Shown here one piece after another: positions 34,748-46,108 of a stretch of DNA of 64,000 nucleotides. This DNA comes from Bursaphelenchus xylophilus (Eukaryota; Nematoda; Chromadorea; Rhabditida; Aphelenchoididae), in the NCBI GenBank assembly GCA_904066235.2, contig CAJFCV020000001.1:6324001-6388000 (forward strand), given 5' to 3'. Positions within the stretch are counted from its first letter, which is position 1; every line of letters starts with the position of its first letter. The translations under genes and the position numbers were made by a program. The notes under the pieces were generated by a model. That model worked only from the letters and a program-made list of their open reading frames with translations, ran no database searches and was not told the origin of the DNA.

Positions 34748-35195
34748 CAAGGGAAGTACCCCAAGTGCGACGCTCAGATTTTCTTTAAATTTTGCACACA
34801 AGTCGGGCATGGACTAAGTATCAATTCCTCAAAGTTTTAGCTCGCGCTTTGCAAACGCCGCCGAGATATTGGACGATCTTTGCCGCCGAGAGAGCATGCT
34901 AACCGCGGAGAGCGGTCAGAGAGAAAAACACTTTTTGGCCATAACTTCGCTAGTTTCGTACGGAAAAATTCATTTTTTGTGGAAGCATTACCCATTACAA
35001 TAGGAATAAGCATGAAACTTTTCGTGTCGAAATTCTGCAAAAAGTGCCAAATTTTCGCCGACTTTCGGACTAAAAATCTCGGTTGTTTCTGCAAAGCGCG
35101 AGCTAAGATTCTCGCATATATCTTAGAAAAAACTATTCTAAATTTGTGCCAAGTTTCGTCGAAATCTGAGCGTCGCACTTGGGGTACTTCCCCTG
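34748..35195. mobile_element. MITE with ~33-bp terminal inverted repeats and 3-bp TAA duplication
   Basis: The left terminus CARGGGAAGTACCCCAAGTG at 34748 continues through GCGACGCTCAGATTT. It is repeated in reverse complement at the right end, about 35162-35195. TAA flanks both sides (34745-34747 and 35196-35198), a duplication typical of PIF/Harbinger-type elements. The length of about 448 bp and lack of any coding frame fit a miniature non-autonomous element. Confidence 0.75.
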
Positions 35196-35264
35196 TAAAA
35201 TAAACTCTGGTGTCTTGGCAAGCCTTAAAATATCAAACTGGATTAAGCTACACCTTAATAGTAG

Positions 35265-35918
35265 TAACAGTGAGCTACGACCAGGTCGTATTAATACAAA
35301 TGTTGCGACGCCTATCCAGCATCGCAATAGTACCTGGGCCGCTGGCTCCTGCCATTTGACTTGCGGCTGATTGTGTGCCTTCCAGCAAGTCCACAATCTC
35401 TTCCAATTTGCTCATAGTCAAATCGGTTGTTTCCAGGAGTTTCTCCTTTATCTTGCGATTCGACAGTCCAGCAATTATGGCTTGAACCTGTACGAAATCT
35501 CGAGTGTTCTGGACACTTCGAAACTGGCCTTCATTGACCAAGCTTTCACCTGCTGGATGAACTGTTTTGAATTTTGGTCTGACTGCTGTTTTGCAGTAAA
35601 AATCCAATGCCTTGTGGCTGCGATTAGACCTTTTGATTCGAACAAGCCCGTCAAAACGGTGCAAAATTCATCAATGGACTTTGAGTCCATATTGTCACCA
35701 TTCATGGCAACTTCCAGCGCTTCATAAGCAGCTGCACCAATGTGATTAAAAAAGAATACTTTCCTGTCATCTGCCTGCGTGATTCCTCGAGCTATGATGA
35801 TTCTCCGCATCATGCTTTCGTAAGAACTCCAACGTTCTTTGTTGGATCGAAGATCCACAGCTTGCCAACAATCGGCTGCTGATTTTGGCTCATTTTTTCG
35901 TTTGCTAGGCGAAAACAA
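35265..35918 (-). pseudogene. Decayed LTR-retrotransposon gag fragment
   Basis: The minus strand shows a gag-like helical domain in two frames. One (35475-35918) reads MFSPSKRKN, then ERWSSYESMMRRIIIARGI, FFFNHIGAAAYEALEVAM and DQNSKQFIQQVKAW. The second (35275 to about 35500) continues with AIIAGLSNRKIKEKLLE and LTMSKLEEIVDLLE. The order is that of Gypsy-type gag proteins, where the segment before GLSNRKIKEKLL is part of the capsid-like domain. The frame change near 35490 and the absence of protease, reverse transcriptase or LTRs show that this is a remnant. Confidence 0.7.
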
Positions 35919-36070
35919 AATGCCAATTCACGAGTTCTACACTCCGTGTACCCTACTCGTGTTTTCCTTTCTAGGATTTACTATCCGCTGGGAATTCGTG
36001 CACTACTTGTGCTATATACCCTGCACCCGGGTTTTTGAGCACCTCATAGCACTCCCTTGGGGCTATACCG

Positions 36071-36302
36071 CACGTCAAAACAATTCTTTCAGAAAATTGA
36101 AAAAACAAGGAATCTCGGATCATTGATTTTTTGCGAAGTGCCACAGAATTATCGAGCTTGAAAAATTATTTTCCTCTTCGAAAAAACATTTTTCTCGAAA
36201 TTCTCTGGGAAAGTTTTCTTTTGTGACTCGATAATTCAGCGACATTTCGTAAAAAAATCAATGATCCGAGGTTCCTTGTTTTTTCACTTTTTCTTTGACG
36301 TG
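36071..36302. mobile_element. Foldback MITE with 5-bp target duplication TACCG
   Basis: A nearly palindromic element: the left arm starts CACGTCAAA at 36071 and includes CAAGGAATCTCGGATCATTG. The right arm is its reverse complement and ends TTTGACGTG at 36302. The five bases TACCG lie on both sides (36066-36070 and 36303-36307). It has no coding capacity. The flanking duplication marks it as a true insertion rather than a random hairpin. Confidence 0.75.
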
Positions 36303-36386
36303 TACCGCCACCAAGAATGACTTCTACACCAGAGAGGGTTCGGCCAGCTAGGAGGTCGACGGCCGCTGCAGTCGGAGATTATGAGT

Positions 36387-36567
36387 TGTCGAAAGGCCCG
36401 ACAACCCAGTAACGAGACAAGGCGAGAGCTCAAGAGTCAAGTGATTTATTCAGTGGAAAGGAAGCCTTTTATAGAGAAGCCTCACGTAGGAAAGTACAAT
36501 CAAATTTGAATAAATGCAGGTCGTTCCTCGTGGAAAAATCCTGGAAGCTCGGTCGTTCCGTCTCACA
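36387..36567. repeat. Solo-LTR-like repeat, copy A (181 bp)
   Basis: Begins TGTCGAAAGGCCCGACAACC and ends CTCACA, i.e. TG..CA ends as in LTRs. Without any length change it matches a second copy at 46860-47040. No target duplication is visible around this copy (tgagt on the left, taaac on the right), so one flank may have been rearranged. Confidence 0.65.
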
Positions 36568-36574
36568 TAAACTA

Positions 36575-37040
36575 CAGGGTGGCCCAAAAAAATGGAAACT
36601 CATATTTATAGCTATATTTCGGTTCACTCCCTAAATTTTGCCAAAGTAATTATCGATATCATTACCATGCAACATTGTTAATAACATGTTCGGCCAGTTG
36701 CGAAATATCTGCCGTTCGCGGCAATATAGAGCGCCAAACGTGACTGAAAATTTTGGGCGATACGCCGCAGCTTTTTTTCGGGAAATCGGTCCCGTTCTTG
36801 GCGCAGCGATTATATAGCGGTCCCAAAATTTTCTGGCGTATAGTACAGGCGTTCGCCTCTAATTCGAAAAAAAATTTAGTTTATACGATCCAGATCCGGC
36901 GAGTAGGCGGCAATTTTGCAGACGTAGCAAAATCAGCCGATTTTTGTCCCCGTGCACTTTTTGCTTTCTCGGCCGGGGCTGAATCCTGCGAGAACGTTAA
37001 ATTTTCATCCACAAATTGCTACTAAGCCCACGGAAGCACC
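36575..37040 (-). mobile_element. mariner/Tc1-type transposon remnant, 3' part
   Basis: The right-hand terminus CAGGGTGGCCCAAAAAAATG at 36575 is typical of mariner-like ends. On the minus strand the segment decodes, with frame breaks, to the end of a transposase. It includes YSPDL, as in the conserved SPDLTPxD block, and a terminal LALYIAANGRYFATGRT. The 5' half and the other terminus are missing. A related copy lies at 46109-47140. Confidence 0.6.
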
Positions 37041-37167
37041 ACTACCTACGGCAGAAGCTTTTCATTGAGGTAGAATCTAATTTTTTTCCAAAATAATTAT
37101 TTATCGGTATGTACAAACAAATTGAGCAGTAACCACCGGCTTCATGAGGAATGGGAAGATGAAACAT

Positions 37168-40100
37168 CTACTGATATGAAGTGTCTTGTTGCATGGTGTG
37201 TTTTCGTCGACGGACTGAGTCTACGGAGATGAGATCAGAGTCCCGATCGTTTCCACTGGGCCTTCTTTGGTATTGGCTTCGCAATAATTCAGACAGAGAC
37301 CCGATTTCCCGTTGGATGTCGGATAACTGATGTTCCACTGAGGTCATTCGAACAGCCAGTCCTTCCTGAATGCTGTGGATGTCATGGATCATTTCATGGG
37401 TGTTTGAAGTTGTCTAAATTTTGTTGTTATGGTCCACTTTTTAAATTACCTTTGCGACATCGCCTAAGGATACGGAATTCTCGGCCAATTTTCTTTGATC
37501 TCTTTTGACTTTGCGTAATCTGATTCAATTATAAGTAATTTAAAACAATTCGCGACTTACGCGTAAATGGCGACAAGGAACTTGCGTTGATGATGACGTA
37601 TTTTGGTGGGATCGATCTTCTCAACCAGTCGCCGGTATTTGTAGATCAGCCACGTCTCTCTCAGAACATTTGCAGCCGCATGTTTCAACTAAATTTAGAA
37701 CATTAAACTAATTATATTGCGTTATGATGCAACTTTAATGTAAAATATTACCTGTTTGGTGAGCTGGGTGTCCATCATAAAGTTGTGAACATGTTTCTCG
37801 GCCCTTGTTAATTCTAATTTCCTTGCAATTACTGCAACCACCATCGAAGAAGTGCAAGTCCCGAGGACTCCCGTTATGACGGCCATTCCTCGCCCACAAT
37901 AAGTATTGGGTACAATGTCACCTAAAGAAGATAAAAACACCTCCGAAAGGACCGACCATATCCAACACTCAGAAACGTAATTGCAATAAACCATAAAGAG
38001 TTGAGATAGTTCTGATGTTTGAGAGCATGCATGCTTATCGGAGGATCCCCTGCATGATGACGTTCACATTGACGGAGGATCCACGCCACCATTACCCACA
38101 TGGAGGCCGTAAATACTAACAACATCGTCCCTAAAAATTATTAATAGAAAGCGAATCCTTTAATCGTCTCTGAATGGTGCAAAAGAAAGATGTAATCATC
38201 TTATGGCACTCACCAGGACATATTGTCATCAATGTTTTCAGAATGAACCTCGAATTAAAGTTAACCCTATTCAAGCCGGCGATACTTCTGCTGGAGGCAT
38301 CAGTGAAGAGACGACTGTGCAATAACATGACTCGGAATATCCAATAAATCCTGAAGAACATGGGGATTGAGAGCGCCACATCCAAGGAGACCCAGGTCGA
38401 GGTTACAGTAATTCCATCGCTGTGGACCGTTGTCCAAAGGAAATCATAATTGAAGGGGACCGGGCAGATGGAGCATACCGCCAATTCAACCGCAATCTGA
38501 AGACAGCGCTCCCAAGTTAACGCAATCCTCCAATCTTCTGCAGAATTCGCGTTCATAAAAAGCTGAAAAGTAATTTATAAGGGACAGAAGACAAAATGTA
38601 CGTTAATAAAAAAGAAAAAATTCCAAAAATTTGTATTCATGGACTCACAGAAAAATAAAAACGGCCTTCTTACCTGAACTTCATGAACATGAAATTTGAT
38701 GACTAAAAGAATCAGAATTCCAGTGCTGAGAACAATGATTATCTTGAATAAAATACTCAGAACGGAGTCCTTCTCGTAAACATGGGCAGCGGATAATTCG
38801 TTTTCAATGACCATCATTACTGTACGAAATAAACAACCAGGGATTGCACTTACCAATGCCAATGACGGCAAAGAACAAGGCATAGTCACTGGTGGCCCTT
38901 CTAACTTCATATAAATATTGTCTTTTTATGAGACGTCCACCTCTAAAACAATTCAGAATGAATACGTAAATGCACTCATAACAGTACCCTTTCTTTACAA
39001 CCGACTTACTTTTCATTGTCCTTTACCAGTGGCGTCTTCGCGTCATCAATATTTCTCTGTCCTTCGAGGTCGTCGCTCAGAACGGATAAGGATTTCTTGG
39101 ACTGTTGTTCGCCTAAAACATACCATTATTAATCGTTGACTCGGCATCGTTATTTTAAATTTTACTTTTCTCCTTCTTCAGCCTGTTGTCTTTTAACCAG
39201 TCCAAGGCATTTGGCCCCAATATTCTCCTGAGAATGGCCTGTTCTTTATGGGGATTGAGTAAAGTCATCGAACAGCGCCGATGGGTGGGACAGCCGGAGA
39301 GACTGGCCGAATGCGTGTGATGGGAAGTCAGAATACCCGCCTGATCGTGATGGTAAGACATGGGGAAGCCGCCGGTAGAGCCCGTTGGACTGATTCCACC
39401 ATAGCCTGGGGGCAAATGGAGATGTCTGTTGTTAAAGGCCGATTCACTCTGACTCCGCTGTTTGGTTATGCAAAGATGCCATCGACTGGGATCTCGTGCT
39501 GATCCTGCTGACAACAGCATCGAAGGGGGCACGAATCCATTGGCTTTCAAGGAGCCGGCTCCATTTCCACTTATTGCCCCAGGCACTGGTAAAGTTGCTG
39601 TTGGTTTCCATAAAGAGGACGAATTGGAGTTGCGCAAGGAAGAAGCTGACGAAGAAATGTCGAATCTAATCTTGGAATTGTTCTCGTAACTGAGGCAAGA
39701 ATGGAGAGGCTCCAGAATACACGGTCGGGTCGTCTGAGCATCGGTGACGTCGGATTGGGCCGTCGATGGAGCTCGTTGAAATCCTCTTCGTCTTGTTGAA
39801 GCACTTGAATTAAATGAACTTGCGATGGCATTATGGGGCGAACAACTTCCTTTCCGTTCCATTGTCGGGGAATGGGAGGTCATCAGTCGGCTGGCCGTTC
39901 TGACCAGTCCATTATTCTCAAGTCGCGGAGACTGAGAACATTGGGAGCCCGTGCTGGGATGTCTGGAATGCGGCAGCAGAGCTGTGGTGGTCAAGGTCGG
40001 ACTGGGTGATCTGGAAGAGCATTCCTCAGCTATCGAATCCTGTTTCAACATGGATGCAGCAGTCCTTTCTCGTCTCCTTGTAGTCTGTCTGATGCCGGAC

Positions 40101-40221
40101 ATTGTAGTTAGAAGGTCGACGGAGGAGTCGGGCGATCGGGACGCTGGGGTGGCTCCCACCAAACCCGTCGGACGCCGAGGCGGGGAAGATTGGTTGCGCA
40201 TTGGACTGGGCTCAGTCCTCA
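37168..40221 (-). CDS. Small-conductance calcium-activated potassium channel (SK/KCNN family), core exons
   Basis: Tetrameric plasma-membrane K+ channel opened by calcium through bound calmodulin. The largest exon (about 39166-40221) encodes a long Ser/Pro-rich cytoplasmic N-terminus ending [21 protein letters not shown]. Then follow [28 protein letters not shown] (S1), S2-S5, the pore [17 protein letters not shown]6 ([37 protein letters not shown]), and the calmodulin-binding region with [14 protein letters not shown] and [23 protein letters not shown]-terminal coiled coil ([24 protein letters not shown]) precedes the stop at 37168-37170. All SK hallmarks are present. The first exon here lacks a good upstream ATG (internal ATG 40199-40201) and is probably joined to the exons at 41-44.6 kb. 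The 3' coding exons have short introns. Confidence 0.95.
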
Positions 40222-41061
40222 CTTGCAGTCATCTGGACTCAAACTGATGGACTGAAACGGCAGAGAAATAGAATAGGGCGACTACATGTGTGTCATTCCT
40301 GCCTCGATGCACTCTATTTGGCATTTGATTAGGTCAGAACGGCCGACTGCCGCCTTTTGATTGCCAAATTTGGAATACAGGCAGGAGGAAAACATCTCAT
40401 ATTATAAACGTATGATATTATAAATCGCCGTCCGAGCACGCGACCATAATTACATAATAAATGCACACTATCCTACTACTACTTAATTGCTCCAATTTAA
40501 TTCCTACATCTCAGACCGTGAGAAACTTCTTCTGACTGAACGGGTGTAAGTTTACACTCATCGAGATTATGTAATCGAGATGACTGAGAATAAAGAGAGC
40601 TGGCTCCTCTTCCCTTTTTTTGTGCGCGTGTTAATTGGAAATTGGCCCCGAGGAAATAGACCGGACAGGGAGTAAGGCCGAGGCCGGGGAGTAACAAAAA
40701 CACACAAAGTAGTAGAGCTGGACCTTTCCATTTGGCCGCGCTGCCAGAGGAAAGCATGGGGAAAGTAATTAATCGGGCGTCGTTCGGAGACCCCAAGCCA
40801 GGTAAACCGCGCACGATCCGACCTTTGCCGAAGGCACGACATGCGCTGTCGGAACCCGACTTCCCCTCAATTACTTTTCCGAGGCCGGATTCGGGTAACC
40901 TTCACAATGCGGGGCCGTTGCCAAGACGACTTGACTTTGAGGGCGGGCTGGTTTCATGATAATCCCCGAATTAGAATACAAATCTCGGGGTTGCCTTGTC
41001 TGGTTACAGACTACTGTAGAAGAAAGAGAAAAGAAAATATAATAAAGGTACCACTGGTTAC

Positions 41062-44000
41062 CATTCTCTGACAGAATCCGGATGGCGTCTGATTCCTTCC
41101 TCGGACGCCCCAAACTCTCTTTTCTCTTCACAAATTCCCCACAAATGACCTGAGGCGTCGTAGTTGGAGCACCCGTATTAATCTTGGCCAACGAATCACG
41201 GGCTAAAACTATTTTTGTCAGCATTCATTGACTCTCTTACCTTGTCCTTGAAGATTTCGCTGCAATGTACCCGGAGAATTACTGGAGGCCAGCAACGTCT
41301 TAAAACCTGGCATTGTTCCATTGACCCGCATCAGATTCAGCGTAACTTGGCCCACATCTCCGTTTGAATCGAACGAAGATTGCGGCGAGCGACCACCGAG
41401 ATTCGGGGGACGATTCCCGCCTGAGGATAAACCTAAACAAGACATTGCTCTAAGAAAGATGACGGACTGTAGGGGCCGAATTTGTGGATGGGACAAACCG
41501 GGATGTCCGGCGTGGTGGGACGGGAGCGGGGACCCATTGCCGAACTCGCACTTAAACGTCGCGGAGGCAGCTCATACTCCCTCGGCTCCAACAACATCAA
41601 CGTGGAGCCGGTCCGGAGTTGGTGGAGCGAGTTGGAGGTCGACGTCATGTTTCTTAAATACCGTTTTAATACTTCCGTATTTCATGGGGCAAATGTAGTT
41701 TTCGCATTAGAATTAATTTTGGGATTACGGAAACCAAAAGGGAGATCTGAGGTAAATGGAAAAAGTAATCTTGTAACACGTTCCCAAACTGGATTACTGT
41801 TTAAATGTTGCAATAAAAGGACACCTGAATGTCCGAGAAAACGGAAGAAAGTGGAGAAATGTGGCCAAGAGTGACTTCTTTAATTCAATCACGACTTCTT
41901 CGGGCCATGCCCTCAGGTCGTAAACTGAACTCAAATTAAAGTCAGAAGCCCAACCTAGACTTAATTGCCGCTGGCTGTGTCACTGCGATGAGAGCCGCGT
42001 TGTAACGCTTTACTTCTTTTTTTTGTCTTCTCATCCTTTCTCAGAATGTATAGGATTACAGCAATGATCAGCTCCCCTTCCACCCCGCCGGTGTTCTTCA
42101 TCTTACCATCGTTGCCGGAGAAGCCATAACTCGCAGCCATGGGTCCTTTGCTGGAATCTCCCGAACAGAATGCTGCTCGTCGTGTCCGTCGCCCGTGATT
42201 TCGGCGTACCTGTAAGGGCTTGTTTATATAGATATGTATGTATTTATAAATTCTATTTCTCAATTCAGGCAAAAGCGGCAAATTCCATCCAACGTTATCA
42301 GTCTGTCGGGAAAATAACGTCGGGTCGCAGCAAAATGATTCGCCTCATCGAAAAGAGGGTGCAGTCGCGCATCAAGTCCGCAGCCGCGGCTTGCCGTCGT
42401 AAAGCAAGATGGGCGATTCCAAGGCACGACGACCCGCCGCGGCGCGCCGTTATTTTCCAGACAGGTTGATAGTTTGGAATAAGTTCCGGCGGATCTTGTC
42501 CAAGAAGGACATAAAGTTTCACGAAAAAAATGCCTTTCAATCGAAACCATGGAAAGTTTTCAGTTTAGTCCAAAACTAACTTTTGACTGAAGTTGCTGAT
42601 TTTGGGTTGGATTGAAAAACAATTTTTATAACTAACCATCCATATATCGGCATTTGGGGCCCATTAAATTCTAAATTATGAGTTCCTAAGCCCTCCTCTC
42701 TTTGCTGATATTTAGCTAAATAAGCCGCTAAGTGAACAAAACAAGATACGGTGACCTTTCCCGATCATTGCCCTTTTTAATGACGTCATTTTATATTTTA
42801 ATTAGGAAACTCGTACCGGATGGGAAAAATAATCCGTTTCCAATCAACGAAAACACCCGTTCCCTGTCATAAAACCGCATCAAAAGAGGTTGAAACTCGA
42901 AAATGGTCAGATATTGCCTCCGGGGATATGCAAATTACCTGTTCCTCGATGTTGCTGCAAGAATTGGAGAGGACCGCCTCCTCGCATCCCTTCAATCGGT
43001 CGTCGAAGCTCTGATGGAAGGCCGTCGGGGAGATGGACCAGAGATGTTTTCGGGCATCTGCATCCAGCGAATGCTCGGGACCTAAACGAGATTCTGTAGC
43101 CGCTTCTGGAGCCGAGTCCAGTGAGATCTTGGGACGCATCATTCTCTGCGCCCTGCTTATTTGTTGCCCATTCTCATTGAGGGACCACAGCCTAAGGGTC
43201 GTCTTGTTAGAATCGCTGTAATCCACCATTTCACCATCAAAAACTGGGCCTCGACACGGAACACAAGCAATGAAAATGTTGCTTTGGATGGTGCTGGCGT
43301 GATAGAGCACAATTCTTAGGAAAATAAATGCGGCAGACAGGTTAAAGCAGTCCAGCCCGGTCTTCCGCACTCTCGGACGACCTCCTAAAGACAAGCCCTA
43401 AGGGCATGCGAGCCTGGCCGCACTGTATATGGGCTGTCCAGGTTTTTATTAGCCTCGTTCTGGTCTTTTTTAACATCATAAACCTCGGGGTTCTTAGGGA
43501 CCGGAACCTCTCGACACAAAAAAGGAAAGACGAGGCCGGATTCAAATTCCAAAAGTTATTGCCTCAAGGGGGGGGCGAAATAAATTCCAAATCTTATGGC
43601 CCGTGAAACCGGAAAGTGATTTCTATTGTTTTGGTTAGGACATTTGAAGGCAGAAGTAAAAAACAACTCGAATGGTTCAGGAAAAAACGAGCCCTGGGGC
43701 GTGAAATGCACTCTGGAAGTGTCTGAGTATGGGACCTTATTCTTTCTTTATCAACTCTTCCTCTGACTTCTAACAGGGAGTGATTAAGCAGATTATGGGA
43801 CGCTTAATGGCCTCCGCGGCCGTTCCCATAATTAAATTCAACCTTCCCATTGCGCGCCCATCAAGCGACTTTCAAATTTTTTTGATGTGGTCCAGAAACA
43901 GTTAATCTGAAAATCTTTGGCCCAATCTGTTTATATCCCCTAGAAGATGCCGCAAGTTGTCATAAATTGGTGCAATTAATCTGAATTAGTTCGACAGCCA

Positions 44001-44567
44001 TCAAAAAAGGCTGTCGCCAAAGACAATGAAAATTCTAGAAAGGTGACCTCGCGTATGGAAAACACACGTAACTATTGTCTTGCCCAAAAAATTAGTCCTA
44101 TGATGACAAAATAACCATGTCGTCTATGCAAAAAGAGAACAATAAAAGTATAATTCGGAGGTACTGTGATAACAAAAGCACCCTATATAAAGGAATGTGG
44201 GGACTCCGGGGGAAAGGGAAGAGAGATCCTGCAAGAGCCCATCAATCTCATTCATCTCGACTGATCGCAAGGCGCTGAGCCCCCAATTGTTGGCCCTTTT
44301 ATCCAGGGGCCGTTCTCTTACTCTTCGGACACTCTTTTTTTAAGGCCCCTCTTGGCCATTGTTGCGCAACATTTTTTAATTTAAGAGCTCTTACCATGTT
44401 TGTCTAGTCCAGTTGGCCATGTCTCGCTGCTCTTGGTCTTAACTCGATTAAATCTCATGTGGTCCCAGTCCGAGGATCGTTGGCGGACCAAAGGAGGCCT
44501 CGGCGGAGGCTGGGCCAAATCGTTGATTACCCAACTCGAACTGCCGACACAGTTCTCCGGCAGTTCT
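41062..44567 (-). CDS. Probable 5' exons of the SK channel gene (alternative N-termini)
   Basis: Four or five minus-strand exons with good splice sites and compatible phases lie upstream of the channel core: 44395-44567, 42939-43243, 42107-42209, 41241-41420 and 41062-41208. Phases run 2-1, 1-0, 0-1, 1-1, 1-1, and the acceptor at 40221 accepts phase 1. They encode hydrophilic Ser/Pro/Arg-rich sequence without a domain (for example WVINDLAQPPPRPP, NKTTLRLWSLNENGQQISR, NLGGRSPQSSFDSNGD). An ATG at 41648 (MTSTSNSLHQLRTG) and one at about 41443 could start shorter isoforms. An exon ending with a stop at 40871 could make an alternative 3' end or mean a separate gene. Introns here reach more than 1 kb, unlike the rest of the window. 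The first exon is not identified. Confidence 0.5.
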
Positions 44568-46108
44568 CTACAACAAAAGAAAGGCAATTTAGAGCGTAAA
44601 TTAAGTTAATTTCACAAGATCGTGTCACAAACCACAGATTTATTCACAGGTCCAAAACACACCTCATTCGAGAACATTTAGGACACCAATTAAAAAGAAG
44701 CGACCAGTCGAACTTACGCCGTTTCACGCCACTGTGCCCTTCGGTCGTCCGAGTCGGGATGAAGGTTGGATAGGAGAACATAGTGGTTAACCTAAAGGAG
44801 GAAAGGCCTCTGCGTATCTTTCTATTCTCCTAACTAGCTGAGGTCTATCTGGCCCGGTTTCCGGCGGCTCTAATTTGACACCAGAAGCGATTCCTGCCTT
44901 ATTATTATGAACATACCCTCAGGCATCTAATACGAGACCTACTTTCAGAGAAGACTGCCGAGGAAAGGACTGGCTAGTCCGCCAGTCCGCAGCGAGAGCG
45001 TCGTCGCTCATCCGATCTGCATCGACAGGCTGAAAGAAATCGTATAAAAAAGGGATATGACACATTCCTCGAGACCCATCCGGACCCGGCTTTAATATTT
45101 CTGGGCCACACGGCCACCGAATAATTGGTTTTGGTTAATTCGAGGGAAACCCCGCGGCTACAAAGTCCCATCCTTGGCTCAGTTTCCTTCACCTTGACTT
45201 TCCTAATCCGGATAAGCGAACCAAGACAATCGAATTTCACCTATTGTCGTGGCAAGCAGAATCTTCTTCTTCTCTAAGAACTTGCTCTTATTTAAATTAT
45301 TTATGACGTTCTAATTGGAAAAAGTAAAATATTTATTAATACAAGTACCTCGGGTACATAAAGTACGACACAGAAAGCTTTCCCGAGTTCCTCAATGGTT
45401 TTCGACATTTTCACAGTATCTTTCAATAGTGCCCTAAGTCTATAAGAAACTTCGGATTAACCACATCTAAATCTCCAAAAGACACACGTTAAGATCAGCG
45501 GACATAAGGTCCCTTAAATTTTAATGGGACATAAACCGAGCAAGATGTCCAGGTAAACAGACTCGCACCATGTCCGAGACCCTCAAGATCCGGCTTCAGA
45601 ACCTATTTTTGTGAACGGATTCTGTTCGTTTGGCCGAATCCATCGGAACTTTTTTACTTTGTGTAAATATCTTCCCCAACTCAATTCTAACTCGGTTCCA
45701 AACCAAAAACAAAAAGAAGCCCAAAATTGATTTGGATTGACAAAAAAACAAATTATAAAACGCCAACATTATCTACAGTACTTACAGCAATAATTTAAGT
45801 CACCTTTACTATATTTTATGTTATTTATATAACTACCAATGCACTGCAAAAAGTCATGGCTAATTCCCAAAAAAATTATTTTATGCAAAAAAGAGCTCCC
45901 AGAAGAACAGAAAGTACAACACGTTAAGGCATGCAGTGTGGTGGAAAGAGTAAATAAGAAGCGCCCACAAGGCGGCCTTTATGATAACCCCAGTAATTAC
46001 ACCAAAGACATGGCCTTTGTTCTTATTATTTCATTATTCGGATGAAGACAAATGCGTATTATAATATTCGAATTGCATTGCAATCTCGATGGAAGAAATA
46101 AAACTTAC
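44568..46108. other. Region upstream of the SK channel exons
   Basis: About 1.5 kb. A weak exon candidate lies on the minus strand near 45192-45240 (acceptor GACAATAG, donor GTGAAG, peptide KFDCLGSLIRIRKVK), but its phase does not fit the exon at 44567 directly. I see nothing else: no RNA gene, no repeat and no conserved frame. Confidence 0.35.

Noticed and set aside
39281..39689. Plus-strand frames opposite the SK channel N-terminus
   Set aside because: They are reverse-strand readings of the long Ser/Pro-rich coding exon; no independent support.
40497..40842. Minus-strand frames between the SK core exon and upstream exons
   Set aside because: No splice sites with matching phase; likely intronic sequence or the untranslated part of an alternative terminal exon.
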